Positions 1-12,920 are shown, numbered from the stretch's first letter. The stretch is DNA of 64,000 nt from Monilinia fructicola (GCA_008692225.1 VICG01000016.1:186001-250000), one strand, 5' to 3'. Notes: a model not told the origin generated them from the sequence alone. Numbers and translations are program-made.

Positions 1-593
1 AACGTGATATAGTAAGGTTTTCGGACAATTCGAGATGGGTATTGGGTAGGCCTATTGGCGGCATCTGAAATTAGTTCGGGTATATATCTTTGGGGGGAAA
101 GGGGGGGATGGGTGGGGGGTTCAACAGAAGCAATACTGAGAAGCTAACCGCAGATTATTTTTCGAAAAGTTATTGAGACCTAGCGGAACTGATGTGAGAG
201 ATGCCCAAAGTTTGAAGACTTGAAAAAAGGAAGACAGGAAGTGCAGAACTAGAAGATCAAGATCATAGATGTGGTTTTATCGCACGGTTTTGTTGAAATC
301 CTAGACTGTATTGGATCTCAAGAAGCTACAATGTGGAGGATGTCTTACTTTTACCATAGGTGCTGATTGCAAAATTTGGTATCATCCCAAACGCCATCGC
401 TAAATCAAGATATTCCAAGCAGCAGCAATTCAAGAACTAAAAGAAGAAATATAGTACTAAAAGCCGTTAGAAATGATAAATTTGTCAAGCACTTTGGGCC
501 ATACCGTTAGAACAGATTCTTCCAAGCCGTCATCACAAGTATCAAGGTAAACGTATAAGATCAAGGCATGATCATTGACGAAGCCTAAGATAA
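1..593. other. No gene seen; 3' flank of hus1
   Basis: This is mixed-composition sequence downstream of the minus-strand hus1 stop codon. It has a short G-rich patch near 90-120 and no convincing reading frame or RNA gene. It may hold the hus1 3' untranslated region. Confidence 0.5.
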
Positions 594-1664
594 TTAGCTT
601 GAATCATCAACCTGGAACCAGGAATACTCACAAGCAATCACTCGTCCACCAAGTCTCCCAACACTTAGCACCTTCCCCCAATCTCTTCCATCTATCCTAA
701 CAGTAGACCAAGCATCCGGACCCTCAGCTTTAAGTTTCGTAGCTGGATGTTTTTCAATACCATCATCCCCATCCTCTAATTGCCTTGGATCCAGTTCTGG
801 ATTAATGAGCCCAGTCCATACACTTGAGATATTCAATACATCCGTCGCGATGCTCAACCTCAAACTCCCATGCATGTTTGCACTCAATACTAACTTTGGT
901 ATACTTCCTCCACTTACTGATCTCATTCCTCCGGATGCCGTGGCCATGGCAAGCTTAGTGAAACGCTCCGAGATAGCTTTCAGCTGTATCAGAGAAGGCA
1001 GCATAATATGCGCATCCGGGTCCCTCACTCTCGGCTCATGTATTCCCTCCACACTATCAGCGGTCAAGATACGTATCGGTATATCCTGCGTTACGATAGC
1101 CTCCCTATCACCTCTCATGTTCGCATCAAGGCTCTCTTCGCGGAATCCATCGCCAAATGGATCTGCCGATCCACCTTCGCCACCAAGAAAGTTCGCACTT
1201 TTCCCATGCATCATGGTGTTTGTAATGACTGTGAGAGATAGAACTGGCATACCATCTCGTTTTGTAAGTCGTATCGAAGCGGATGACGCGTTTATTGCGG
1301 ATTTCAAGGCGCGATGGAGGGGTGGGAGGGGCAATTCAACATTGATTGTATTATCTGGAGCGGCGGATTGAATAGTGTAGTCTTCGAAGATAGAATCAAT
1401 AGATAGAGACCTTTATAAGATTTAACATAGCTCAGATTATGGGAACTGTATTACTTACGCCCATACTTGAGTTCCTGTCTCAGGGATAATTGTGAACCTC
1501 ACTCCATTGTCGTCCAGGCGCACCCAAGCTACTTTGCCAAGTGATGACAATGAAGCAGTGAGCTCTGATATCTTATAAGCTACGAACCTAGCCTAGAGCG
1601 TATCTGAGAATCGAAACTTACTGCTGAACGTCTGGATATTTCGAACCGACGTCTTGAACCGCAT
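594..1664 (-). CDS. hus1: Hus1-like subunit of the 9-1-1 DNA-damage checkpoint clamp
   Basis: Hus1 forms the Rad9-Rad1-Hus1 clamp that is loaded at DNA damage in the nucleus and activates the ATR-type checkpoint kinase. The protein starts MRFKTSVRNIQTF, the usual Hus1 start. It continues through LGKVAWVRLDDNGVRF and an FEDY segment, and ends with a conserved C-terminal WSTVRIDGRDWGKVL stretch. I read three exons, 1664-1622, 1579-1459 and 1410-594, joined by introns of 42 and 48 nt. They keep the frame and give 326 residues, close to the family length. The second intron is clear (GTAAGT to AAAG). The first acceptor is less certain, because several AG choices exist and only the one used keeps the frame. 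Family assignment is from remembered conserved segments. Confidence 0.85.
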
Positions 1665-2195
1665 TTTGATAATCTGGAGCTGGTAACTTTCCCAGCGTTT
1701 TTTGAATCTTGGCTTGGAGCTGCGATAAGGATAAGAACGCGGCTTACTAATCAATTCCACGACGTCGACGACACCCCTCGCTACTTTATCCACCAGGATC
1801 TCACAACAGCGACCAGGCAAAGGAAGCAATCAACCAACCACAAATTTATAAAAGCATTTTTATTTGTCTTATCATGATACTTGCAATAACCTACTATTTG
1901 AAAGTAAAAGAACTATCAAATCGTGGATGATTGAGTAAGCAGTCGATGTTGAATTCGACTGTCAAGACACGCGCTATCTACTGTTAAATATCCGAAAACC
2001 ATCTTTCCATGCCCCGTCATACCAGCACAGATCGAAGGAGTGAAAATTTGAGATAAATCCCAAATATAAAGACTCTGCAACCAACTGTCCGTGGTATTAT
2101 ATCTGCCTGTACGCCCATCATAACCGTGTTGAAATCCTAATACCAATGTATCTTCACCTTTCATATCCGCGCGCTTCTGCATTCATATCCCCCCC
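1665..2195. other. Intergenic spacer with an 88-codon minus ORF
   Basis: This spacer separates the stop of the RG-rich gene (2196) from the start of hus1 (1664), both on the minus strand. A minus ORF at 1916-2182 is open for 88 codons, but I recognise no domain in it and it lies where the 3' untranslated region of the upstream gene should be. I treat it as non-coding. Confidence 0.4.
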
Positions 2196-4427
2196 TCACA
2201 TCTGTCCATCTTCAGAACGGTGTTCTGAAAAAATACCATTGTGTGAGTTAGGGTTTCCTTGACCTGGAGATGACATTCTGCTTCCGTCGGGAACATATTG
2301 CCGAGTTTCAAACCAGCGACGACCAGAATTGATAGGTGGTGTTGGTGTGCGAGACATCTGACCAGGTGTTTCTCCATTGATGGAAAAGCCAACGTAGTTC
2401 AATTCATGAGAAGAGGCAGTTCTTTCCATTGATCTTCCAAAGGGACCCGAGTTGGAGAATGAAATTCCCGGGGAGCTTCGCGCAGTCGTAGAGGTCAAGT
2501 GGCCATGTGCAGGTGAGCCTGGTCCTGGAGAGAACGCACCAGCGCTCGGCGAACTTCTCGGTTGAGCGATAGCGAACCCAGAGTGGGCAGTCGCCCAACG
2601 ACGCAAGTCTGATCCAGAATTGCCACGACCGTGACCTATTGGAGTATGTTGGTTAGATGGATCGGTAGCAATGCGACGAGGACGGACAATTGGCGATCCT
2701 TCGTCAGTAGTTGTTCTCATTGGCGAACGACCTGGCGATGGTCTGAGCGGTGTAGGTGGCTGTACATTAGCCCAGAGGAACCCTTGGTTTTCGCCGAAAT
2801 TTCTTTCATGATCAAGAGTTCGCTCTCCCGGTGTTATTTGTGGTACTACCACTCTAGGACCAGGACTAGTAACCATACGAACATGGTCTGGTTCCATTGG
2901 ATCCGCGACTCCGATGTCATGACATGGAGCAGAATATTGAGAATTCCCTTCAACACGGCTGGCCATATCATGTGCTGGTAGACTCGGAACAAAATATGGT
3001 GGAGGATCGCCTGCATTGTTCTCTCTCGCAGGTGCTTGCATGTATGGCCAAGAGTATTGCGGAACGTTGTCGGCATTTCCTGGAGCCATGTATGTATGTA
3101 ATCCAGATGGATCCATATGACCGGGAAGGGCTTGGAAACGTTCATTCCAGGCTGTTGTACCTGGCGTAAAGTCCCATAAGTGTGGCGGGGGAATGTAAGG
3201 ATTCTCCTCGTTGAATCCATCGTACAGTGGAGGCTCTTGGATTGGGGGTTCTCCGTATCTGCGGATATGCTCTGCCGAATAAAACACACCTCCAGTAGTA
3301 GGAGCATGTTGGGCATTAAAAATCGGAGCTTGAGCATAACGTTCTCCCCAGGTGCGAACTCCATCGTCACTCATGGCGTCGTAACGACGAGCAAGATTGG
3401 CGCGATGTTGAGACATAGCGAGGTTATCTCGATGCTTCGCAAGAGCAAGGTCATTTCTCTTTTGCTCCATTTCGTACCCACCCTCCCGATGTTGATCTAG
3501 AGATAGTTCATCCAGGTGATGGATTATTTCATGTGCTGGTTCTTGGTGATTGAAGTACTCAATCTGAACTTCACGGCGGCCATTGTAGTGATTATGACCC
3601 TCGAAATGATGTCCACCAACTCTAGAATCACCCCGGCCATTTCCAGTGCGGCCCTGACCACGGCCAAATTGCATATCTCGTCGTCCACGACGATTGAGAT
3701 GTTGAGCGTAACCACCACGGTCATTTTGATAATTTCCTCTACCGTTTTGACGATCGGGGCGATCATGTCGTTGATAGGCACCCCCACCACGTCCCTGAGG
3801 TCGGTTTTGGTTCGGAATGAGGACACCAAACCTCGTATCTGAGGATAGTCCTGGGTGTGCCTCTCCAATTATATCCGATTTATTGGATGTTGAGTACATA
3901 GAAGCTGTATCTGCTACACTTGCATAAAAGCTAGGTACCTGGTCATAGACCTCGCCGTTGGGATATACATGTTGATGGACATCTCCAGAGTATGGAATAG
4001 TCCGGAATCCCCTAAAGACATCAACATCATCACCAATGGTATCGTTGTGACGAATGCGAACAGATTGAATGTCCTTGATGGTAGTGTCGATGAGGAGTAC
4101 TTGTTGATAGAACGGCTTGCTCTCATCAAACTCATCTACTGGGTCCTATGAGTTTGTTAGCGATGGCATGAGAATCAAAATAACGTGTCCATACCCAAGG
4201 TCCAAATTCCAGACAGGTTCCATTGTTATGAGTAATTAATGATTGCGAATCTTTTGGACCGATCCTGGTGTATTGCTAAATTCTTGTTAATTCTTGTTTT
4301 CGTACATTCTTCCTTTGATGTTGCTTACCTGAGCTCTGCCTTCAGAGGGAGTTGCAGGACGCCCTTGTACCAGCAAACCCCAAGAGTGATGTTGGCGCTC
4401 TTCAACGATTGGTTTGACGGTAGTCAT
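2196..4427 (-). CDS. Unrecognised RG/RGG-rich low-complexity protein, about 709 residues
   Basis: I do not recognise this family. Exons 4427-4329, 4275-4195 and 4145-2196, joined by introns of 53 and 49 nt, keep one frame from MTTVKPIVEE to the stop. The N-terminal 120 residues look folded (CLEFGPWDPVDEFDESKPFY, then a stretch of alternating hydrophobic residues). After that comes a long disordered part with clustered RG, RGG and GRG motifs (roughly residues 160-230), a Gln/His-rich stretch with repeated KHR/QHR units, and a Ser/Pro-rich C-terminal half with SP and RTPTPP sites. RG-rich tails of this kind usually bind RNA or are arginine-methylated, which is inference here. The splice joins are supported by frame continuity. 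The start is the first ATG upstream of the first donor. Confidence 0.7.
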
Positions 4428-5900
4428 AACTACAAAGGTGGATCTAACTCAAGGAGCTATTTGTGTTGTTCTGTAGTTGATTTGTTCAAAAGTCTTTTGA
4501 AAACAAAGTCTAACCAATAATTATTGATTTTGATTGTTGTTTTCGGAGTGTAGTACCCTCCTGACGGTATCTAATTAGGAACTAGCAAAACAATCAAAAA
4601 CTTGGAAAATTGCGATTAAACTTACAGCAATCGTCTTTAGAGGATTTGTCTGGGAATGTGAATCAATATTGGTAAGTCTTGGCAAAGTTGTAAAGAGAAA
4701 TTGAATTTTGATGCGCTAGTATGTGTCCGATCTATGACAGATTTATATATTGTTAGTGAAATTCCTGGTAAGAACTCTTGCATAAGACGATTTTGAAGAT
4801 ATAGATAAGAAGATCAAATACTTATAGTATCTTGAGCTTCTGGAGGAAAATGAAGGAGAAGAAGGGATTGGACTTGCGAAAGATAGACGAAAGCACAGCT
4901 GGTTTCAATCAAGTTAATTTCCCTTTTAGTTTTTTATTAGCCATCAGTCAAAGATTCAACTTAATCAGATGTGAGTTGGTCCACTCTTGAGGGCATCTTT
5001 GCAAAACCAGTTCAAGCTCTTGGAGTGTTTTAAGCTTCAAAAAATATAAGAAGTAGGGCTGATACTTACAGTAGCAAACGATGAGCAATTTCAAAGCAAA
5101 ATGGCAGCTAGTATCAAAGTCATTCCACTATCTCTTCTTGTACAGCAGTATTAGTCAAGTACTTGGTGGAAATTAATATCAAAGCCATCTGAGAAGAGGA
5201 CTCCAAGCCAGTGAGAACTTTGAGCTTCAAGTGGATCAAGGAGAAAGGGGAACAATACTTACAAGACGAGCAGATATGTGATAAGTAAGTAGAGAGTTGC
5301 TTGGTTCTCATCTCTCTCTCAAACAGTTCAAGATAGAAGAGAAAGCAAATAACTCAAACCCTAGACGTAGATCTTAAAAGTCTGAATGTGTCGCAGTTGA
5401 GGTCTAGATTTTTGGAAGATGTGTAAGAATAAAGAAAGGAATACTTCTTTTCTCAAGAAAGAATCAAGAGTAAAGAAGTATAATATAAAGGGAACAACAA
5501 CTTTCGCTCCCAGTTCCTTTCCAAGAAATTGATTGTTGCCAGATTGTGGGAATACTATTGTTCTTGTTGTTGCTGTTCAGAGGAAGAAAGTGAAAGGTTG
5601 TCGGGAAATTATGATCGGGAAGTAGTGGAGCCGCAGAGACTTTTTCCCCTCTGCTCATTTGTCGGATACTGTCTGGTGATTAACTAGCGACTGAGAATTA
5701 TATGATTGGATGATAGGGGAGGCTGGGAGATTATAGACGAGGCTATTGATGAATTGGTTCATGGTAGATATTGGAGAGGGTCGGGCTGAAGCGAGAGTGA
5801 AGACAAGACAGAGACAAAATACTTACAGTTGAGAAAACTACACCGAAATGATACCCACAAGAGGCAGATTCTCAGCGAAACCATAACACATAGGTTAGCC
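4428..5900 (-). promoter_or_regulatory. Upstream region of the RG-rich gene with repeated splice-donor-like sites
   Basis: No long reading frame is present. On the minus strand four strong GTAAGT donors occur near 4620, 5065, 5260 and 5825, three of them GTAAGTAT. A plausible acceptor at about 4573 (CCTAATTAG) would close a short intron. Another near 5132 (GACTAAT followed by TGTACAAG) would define a small exon of about 66 nt ending at the 5065 donor. The sequence just inside the 5065 and 5260 donors is similar (TTGAAGCT followed by related bases), suggesting a duplicated unit. This may be a multi-intron 5' leader or a spliced non-coding transcript. Confidence 0.4.
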
Positions 5901-8042
5901 TTATCCAACAGCTAGCTCTTAACCCTAGTATGAGGCCCAGACCATTCCGCAGCTTTGGTAACAGAGCGTTCAACACCAACTCACTCCAAGAGAAGCAGCT
6001 TCGCTTAAAGGTTTGTGGCCAGAAACAACAAAGAGTTCAAGCAATACACGAATCATTAGACTCGTGGATAAAGTTTGAAGGTTGTTTGCTAATGGTACAG
6101 AGTTTTAGCTGTTGTGCCGATCTTTGCAGATGGTCAATAGGTCGAGAGGTGGCAGGTTAAGACTCGGGAAGCTTCTATCTAGCATTTGAAGGTCGAGGAT
6201 GAGAAAACCAAGAAGTGTTCATCGATTGCAAGCAGATATATGTCGAGGTATGCGAGAGCCTCACTCAGTCATATATACTATGAAGCCCTCAGATACTTCT
6301 TTCAAAAGCCCGAGGTCCTATTAAGGAGCATCGACTTCTGGCTCAGGTCTGTGACGAGCGGGTAGGATATAGGGGAGGGTGTAATCGGGCTCTTAAATAG
6401 CCTTGCGGGAGGGAAAACGTATGCAAAAGAGCATGGTGGATGCGTGTGCTTGGCGTGGTCCCGCCTTGGATCTTTTAAATGGATTCACTAAAAGGTGGGA
6501 AGGGGAAGGGAACAGTATGGATACCACAGAAATGACCGACATATCTGTATCAACTTGAGGCATTATACCCTTTAGTCGGAATTGAAATGGAAGAGTAAGA
6601 CTAATGTTCAAGAAAGCAGTACAAGGAAAATAAGTTAGGATTGGCAAAGTCCATATTCAAGTGAGGATTGCGAATAATCATGGGATGGAAGAGTCTAAAC
6701 CCTACAACTATACTTGGATCTAAGTACATTTAGTGTGTTATTAGGTGTCTCATTCGAGTTTTTGGGAACTTATATTGGAAGCTAGATGAAATGGCAGATT
6801 ATGAAGCATAAATAAAAGTCAGACGCACGATTAGTTTCAATATTTGACTGAACCGTGGTGGTTTGAAAACTGCAGGGAGATACAGGCCATATGAATAACG
6901 TCAATGATCAGCTCACAACAGCTATTATGGGATTAGATCAAACTCACAGATAGCTAGGTCCGATTTGTGATAAAATTCTTGTAATTTTGAGTGTTATGAA
7001 GAGGATTAGATATTCATTAGGATGAAGAGGGCTATAAAACTAGAATCTAGTATATGAGAACCAAGTGATATCCATGTTTAGTCCAAAATGAAAGATACAT
7101 AAAGGAATTAGGTTGAACAGAAGACAGATGTAGCTGCTAAGTAGATACAGGCTATGGATGGTAGTAACCTAGAATGAACCAAACACTCTACCGAGATGAT
7201 CAATATACATCAGCCAGTTTATCTAAAAGAAGTATATAAAACGTTTGAGAGATTTACTAAGCGGTAGAAGAATTTGATTATTTCCAAAATACATGGAGGA
7301 CCACGCATAGAAGCGTGCTTACGTCAAATCACAAGTAATTGGTCACTCCATATGGCCCAATGATTAGACCATCTAGGCAAGCTGGAGACAATAAAGATAT
7401 CGTTGTGGTTGACTGTTATCTGAAGCAGAGAAAGTTCGGAAGGAAGGCTTTATTCAAGTACTATCAAAATTTGAACATGTCAAAGAGATCCCTACGAGGT
7501 ATAAAAGCAGGGCTCTTTTCAGATTCGACCATCATCATGATGCCTAGATATCCATTGGCTCAGGTTTCTAGATGGCGCGCTTTGAAACTTCCAAGGTTGG
7601 CATTCTATATAGCTGCAATACTTTAGGGGTATTTATATCAAATCCCATACTAAAAATGCTGCTCATGATTAGTAGATTATTGAATGGTTCATCTTATCTA
7701 CTCCACCTCGTTCATCTATTCACCTCGGTGATGTTCTCTTTGGTGAGTAAAAGAGAATATCAAGGATAGTGAATAGCATATTATTTACATTTCAAACTTT
7801 CACCCACATCGATAATCGATATATCTCAATAATCATCCATCTCGCAGCCATTCGCAGCACCAAGGCACAGCTTTGGTCCAGGGATTCGTTATTCCTCTAA
7901 TGTTTAGTTAATGATCAATTATCATACTAGTCAAATTCAAATCCCAACCCCCAAAACAAACACCTGTTTGGTAGGTAAGAATCCAAATATTTGTTCTCAT
8001 AATTTCCAATCATGACAGCGTTCTACACATGAGTTAAGTATA
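5901..8042. other. Gene-poor stretch, nothing supported
   Basis: Only short open frames of under 100 codons occur (for example near 5930, 6393 and 7339). None has a recognisable domain or convincing splicing. I see no RNA gene or transposon end. Confidence 0.4.
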
Positions 8043-8342
8043 CTATACTTTAATAGTCCTCACCAACTTCAAAATCATATAAAAAGCCCATCTTGATATT
8101 TTCATGATCCATATACAAAATACCACTCTGTCTATACTAAGATAATGTGGGCTGGAAAGATATCTCTCATCCTCGCTATCAATAAGACCTTGATACAGCT
8201 TCTCCCTATCTACATCCGGTTCTTGAGGCTGGAACATGGTATCGTCCAAACGTGTGAGTACTGAGGGTTTCAAACCTGGATTGAGTAATTGAAGCATCAT
8301 TGATTTCCGTTCTTGGAAAGGTTCTCGTTTATTTATCATCAC
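8043..8342 (-). pseudogene. Hypothetical coding remnant with a frameshift near its 3' end
   Basis: The minus frame reads as protein-like sequence (LLNPGLKPSVLTRLDDTMF, then DVDREKLYQGLIDSEDERYL). Near 8125-8135, at a cttagtatagacag stretch, the protein-like signal moves to another frame that reads ILYMDHENIKMGFLYDFEVG and then stops. The shift equals one missing base or two extra ones. I do not recognise the family. It may belong with the fragment at 8557-8899, although about 200 non-coding bases lie between them. Confidence 0.3.
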
Positions 8343-8556
8343 CGGATGGGCATAAAATATTGAGAAGAATGAGGGGTTAGATGAATTAGAATTTCACTCT
8401 CTGAATGCATTCACAAGAAACGATTTATATTAATCAAGTTTTATTCATCCTATCATTTTATCAAATCTCCTCCAAGTATACTGGTTTCCGAAAAATGAAT
8501 GGTTAGATTGGACAACTTCTCTCTTGTAGATACATGATTATGAGTTTTTTTGATTT

Positions 8557-8899
8557 TCAAGTAATAGCCCCTCGTTTCTCATGACAAGCTTGGTACACCA
8601 AAAACGCCCCTTCATAACCCAAATCACTAAGTTCTTGAAGCATACCCGTAAACCCCTCCCTCTCAAACTGGACTGCTCGCCCGCCACTCCTTCGCCCTCC
8701 TCACAGATGTCCCTTCTATCATAGCGTCAAACATCCTCGCTTCGTAAGATGCGACGATGCATTTCCTTAATTCCGAACATGAGTTCTTCAGTTCATTAAG
8801 GAGGGTTGGGATGAGGGGTTGGTGGGTTCTGAGGTTTGCGTTGTAGGGGGTGAGGTCTGGGGGTGAGGATGGGGATGTGGATGGGGATGGGGGGTTCAT
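8557..8899 (-). pseudogene. Hypothetical small gene broken by a +1 shift
   Basis: The first 70 codons (starting MNPPSPSTSPSSPPDL, then LRTHQPLIPTLLNELKNSC) end in a stop at 8663. One base further on, the next frame continues with protein-like FEREGFTGMLQELSDLGYEG and runs to a stop at 8557. The offset is equivalent to one extra base near 8670-8690. A 32-nt GT-AG interval there is too short for an intron. Together the parts would make roughly 113 residues. No family is recognised. Confidence 0.35.
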
Positions 8900-11330
8900 G
8901 GTTGCGTTGTGGAGTGGACTTATTTTGGGGCTTGTTTTTGTAATCTGTTGGTATAAACTTGGTCAGTTAAAGTGTAAGTACTTAATCCTTTCGTTGGTAT
9001 ATCATCGCTGTTATTCTCTATGTAATCTATGGAATGGAGGACGACGTTATAGACGTCCTCGAGGTGCTAGTACGCCTAATACGGTTTAGACGTATTATTC
9101 GTACAGCAACTCAATATCACATGATCCATTTCCCGACATAATCTAATACAGCTTTGGAGGATTTGAGGATTGGGGGTTTGGGACTGGTTGGAGGAATGTT
9201 ATGAGATTGGGGGATATAGAGAAGGTTAAGTGAGATTTCAAGGGGGATGAGGCATTGTTTTTTGTTTTGTTCGAGGAGGGGAACAATGATTGATTTTTGT
9301 TCAGCGGTGAGAATCTACTTTTTGTTATGGATGAGATGGAATTTGTTTACTCGATGAAATAGTGCGGAGGTAGTATTGAGAATTCGGCTTGTAGTTACAC
9401 GTTAATACGTTCATTGACAAGGGGGCGGTACCCGTACCCGTAAGCGAGATGTATTAGTAAGTCAGGGGTGACTTTGGAGGGAATTGGAGTTTACATGAGT
9501 TCTGTAAATTGGAATGGATGTCAAAAGGAACGGATAGTTATATTGATTAATGGGCAGGTATCAGTTCGAGAGTAACTTCACTGGTCAAGTTGACTTTGTT
9601 CGTATATGTGCAATGGTTGATGCTGTAAAATTCTCAATATTGGAATTTAACACTCTGGGGAAGAAGTAGAACTCAAGTCAGATATCAGATACTAAGACAA
9701 CGGCCATATCAAGATGGAGTGGGTTTGTTCCATAAGGGTCATGAGAAATGAGGAATTTAATTGGTTCGTAATATTGCCAAGATCCCATTTGGCCATTTTA
9801 CCATCTAGTGGGATATGGGAGATTCAGCTTATCATTGCATAGGCTTGTATCTATCTTGAAAACAGAATTATGGACAGTTACAATCCAAACTCTGAATAAC
9901 GATCGCTTTAACCAAAGATCTTCATTTGTGCTTCAACTGATCATAATCTTACAGTCTCACCGATATGGACTCGAATTTTTGATTGAATAATAATATCCAT
10001 CTATAATTTGTACTCTATAACCCTGCAACAAGATGATGAATCTCAAAATTTACAACATCAACAAAGTCCAACCGAAGAGGCGGGTGACAGAGGAAGGGCA
10101 CAATAAATTTATAGTCTATGTAAAATGAGCGAGTTGAGGATTAGAAAAAAGTTATCAAATAATTAAGGTTACCCTAATCCAACAACACATTTAAAATTCA
10201 AAGGAACAAACCTAGATAAAAAGAAGACTTGACTCAAACACACATAGTCCAGGGTATATGACATATTTCTCTCAAAGGCAAACCGATGATGACGAACACA
10301 CTCATCTCCAGAAAATATGAAATAACCTTGAATATAATTGATAGTGGAAACCTAAACGCAGAGCACACCTTGAATCACGGCACGAGTTTCCTCCTCAGCA
10401 ACAGTGCCAGCACGCATCAACACGAACAAGAATCGAGAATCGACAGAAGCTCCCTGCAAAAATATTCATCTCAAGTGGCCAACTTGGAGACGAAGGAAAC
10501 ATTCGCATTCGATGAACACGGCAAGTCTTCCACAAGTATAAATATACGATACACCGCAACCGACGATCTCCACCAAAAACCCATCACCAGGAAATCGCAC
10601 CGACGGCATGACCGCAGATCCATCTTCCCTGCGCAACCGCGAAGCCAAGTCCGCGATAATACAATTACACGAGGTGCAATGAAGGACCGGGAGACACAAT
10701 ACAAACACGAGGAAATCCATCGGCGATGATCAAGATGAGAGAAAAGGGGTAAAGCGGGAGTCGCATGTGGCGTATAGATATTGATATCGTCACCACGACC
10801 GTACAGTATATATCTCACCCACGCAACAAGAACCAAGAGCAAGACGAAAGAAGCGCAGGATCGAGAAGGTGGCGACACGAGAAGACGCACATGTGTAATG
10901 AGGTTGCGCGCCGAAACACACGCGCGAAAATCCATGGGCCGGGCCTGTTATCGTGATGGCACGACGAGGCCGACGAGCACCATCGTGCCGGGACACGAGC
11001 TTGGCGGGATTGTCGTCATCGGCGTGTGCGTGCAAGGCATGGTGGTTTGGGTGGGTCGTGCACGAGACGGGGTTTGGTTGTTCGTGTGGTGAGATAGATG
11101 CGTGTGGGTGTTGGGTGTTGGGTGCTGTGAAGGTGGTGCTGGATGACTCGATTGCTCCACGTGACATTTCGACATTCAGCATTTATGTTTCAGTTCTATT
11201 CCTATCTCATCCATTGCGATGTCATATATCCAAGAAAGGGAGAGACAGTGAGAGATACTAGGTAACTTACCTAGGTACTTGCCTGCTCACTTACTCACTT
11301 ATCCCTACAGAACTAGAATTCCTATAAAAA
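8900..11330. other. Gene-poor stretch with several overlapping short ORFs
   Basis: ORFs of 75-154 codons overlap on both strands around 10.28-11.26 kb, where composition is more GC-rich. None shows a domain, and opposing frames are equally open, which argues against real coding sequence. The 147-codon plus ORF at 10286 and the 154-codon minus ORF at 10935 are the longest. No tRNA was recognised. Confidence 0.4.
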
Positions 11331-12110
11331 GCCAATGAATCAACGTTTTTTCAAAAATATCATATTTTATAAATATATGGGTATATATAAAATAATCTAA
11401 ATTATATTGATTTAATTATAAATAATTAGAATTCTATTAGTTTCTTTAAAAGAAGCTTAAAATCTGTTAGTTTATTTATAAGTAGTTTAAAAGCTATTAA
11501 TTAGTTTAAAATGGATTAGTTTCGTTAAATAGCTTTAATATTTGTTATACTAATTCTTAAATACCTTTAATTTTTATTTTTTATTCTTCTATCTTTTATT
11601 CTTTTATCTTTTATTTTTTAATTTTTTTATCTTTTATTCTTTTATTTTTTTTATTATATTAAAGATAAATTAAAATTATTTTGTTAAAGTTTAAAAAGGT
11701 AAATTGCTTTTTCCATTTACTTTCCTCTTTATTCTTGCTTTTTTTAATATTAACCCTTTAAATAAGTTTAACAACTTTAAATCTCTAAATAGTTTTAATA
11801 ATAATAATAGTAATGTTTATAATTATAATTGTGATTATCTAAATAATCATTCAAATGATTGTAATACCTTTAAAAATAGATTAGCTCTCATAATAATAGA
11901 ATTTTAAAAATTATATTAACTAATTATATTAGCTTGTTCTTTCACTTTTTAGTATATAAACTATATAAAGGATTCCTATATAACTCTATATAACTCTACA
12001 ACAAAAACAAATAGATCGTAAATGAAATTAGGTTTTTAATATAAGATTCACTAACTATCGAAAGGTTAGAATTTTGGTCCCGTAGGGTATGTATATACCT
12101 ATCTATATGA
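11331..12110. repeat. AT-rich block, probably RIP-mutated repeat DNA
   Basis: Composition falls abruptly to mostly A and T, with frequent TTTAAA, TTAATT and TATAAA strings and few CA or TG dinucleotides. The sharp change from the flanking genes and the absence of open frames fit an old transposon or repeat copy degraded by repeat-induced point mutation. No terminal repeats or reverse-transcriptase motifs remain readable. Confidence 0.5.
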
Positions 12111-12114
12111 ATAT

Positions 12115-12438
12115 ATAAATATATAAATATATAAATGTATAAATACATAAATATATAAATACATAAATGTATAAATACATAAATGTATAAATGTATAAAT
12201 ATATCTAAATATCTAAATATCTAAATATCTAAATATCTAAATATCTAAATATCTAAATATCTAAATATCTAAATATCTAAATATCTAAATATCTAAATAT
12301 CTAAATATCTAAATATCTAAATATCTAAATATCTAAATATCTAAATATCTAAATATCTAAATATCTAAATATCTAAATATCTAAATATCTAAATATCTAA
12401 ATATCTAAATATCTAAATATCTAAATATCTAAATATCT
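12115..12438. repeat. Octamer tandem array (TAAATATN family, then TAAATATC)
   Basis: An 8-bp period runs for about 320 bp. The left third mixes TAAATATA, TAAATGTA and TAAATACA. From about 12205 it becomes a nearly perfect TAAATATC array of about 29 units, ending in TTAAAATATC variants. Confidence 0.9.
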
Positions 12439-12749
12439 TAAAATATCTAAAACATTATAAACATCCATCCATCCATCCATCCACCATATTAACACCAAAC
12501 CCCTCCCACCCTACCTACACCCCATCTCAAACCCCAACCCCAACCCCAACCTCACACACCACACACACACACACACAATCACACATCACGCATCACCATC
12601 CATCCGCCCTCCAACATCCCCTTAAAACTCCAGGACTACCATAACGCACAACATCATCCACATGCACATGCACATACACAATCACCCACTCATCCACCCA
12701 TACCCATCACCCACAACCGGCTAACCCACCAAACACCAACAAAGCAAAG

Positions 12750-12782
<33 letters not shown>

Positions 12783-12920
12783 AGATCAACTCCCAGCGTG
12801 CACCGACGTCGTAGCCGTATCTAAATCCGGGCGTGGTACGGCAAGGCTAGACGAGACGAGTACAGTACGTCGCTAGCGCGCAAGCTGCGCTGCGCCGTAG
12901 GTAAGTAATCAAGGAAGGAG
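12439..12920. other. Low-complexity C/A-rich spacer with CATC and CAG runs
   Basis: This stretch holds a CATC run near 12463, C- and A-rich simple sequence with a CA run near 12560, and about ten AGC triplets at 12750-12781. No gene is seen. Confidence 0.6.

Noticed and set aside
10286..10935. Plus 147-codon and minus 154-codon ORFs
   Set aside because: They overlap each other on opposite strands and neither has a recognisable feature.
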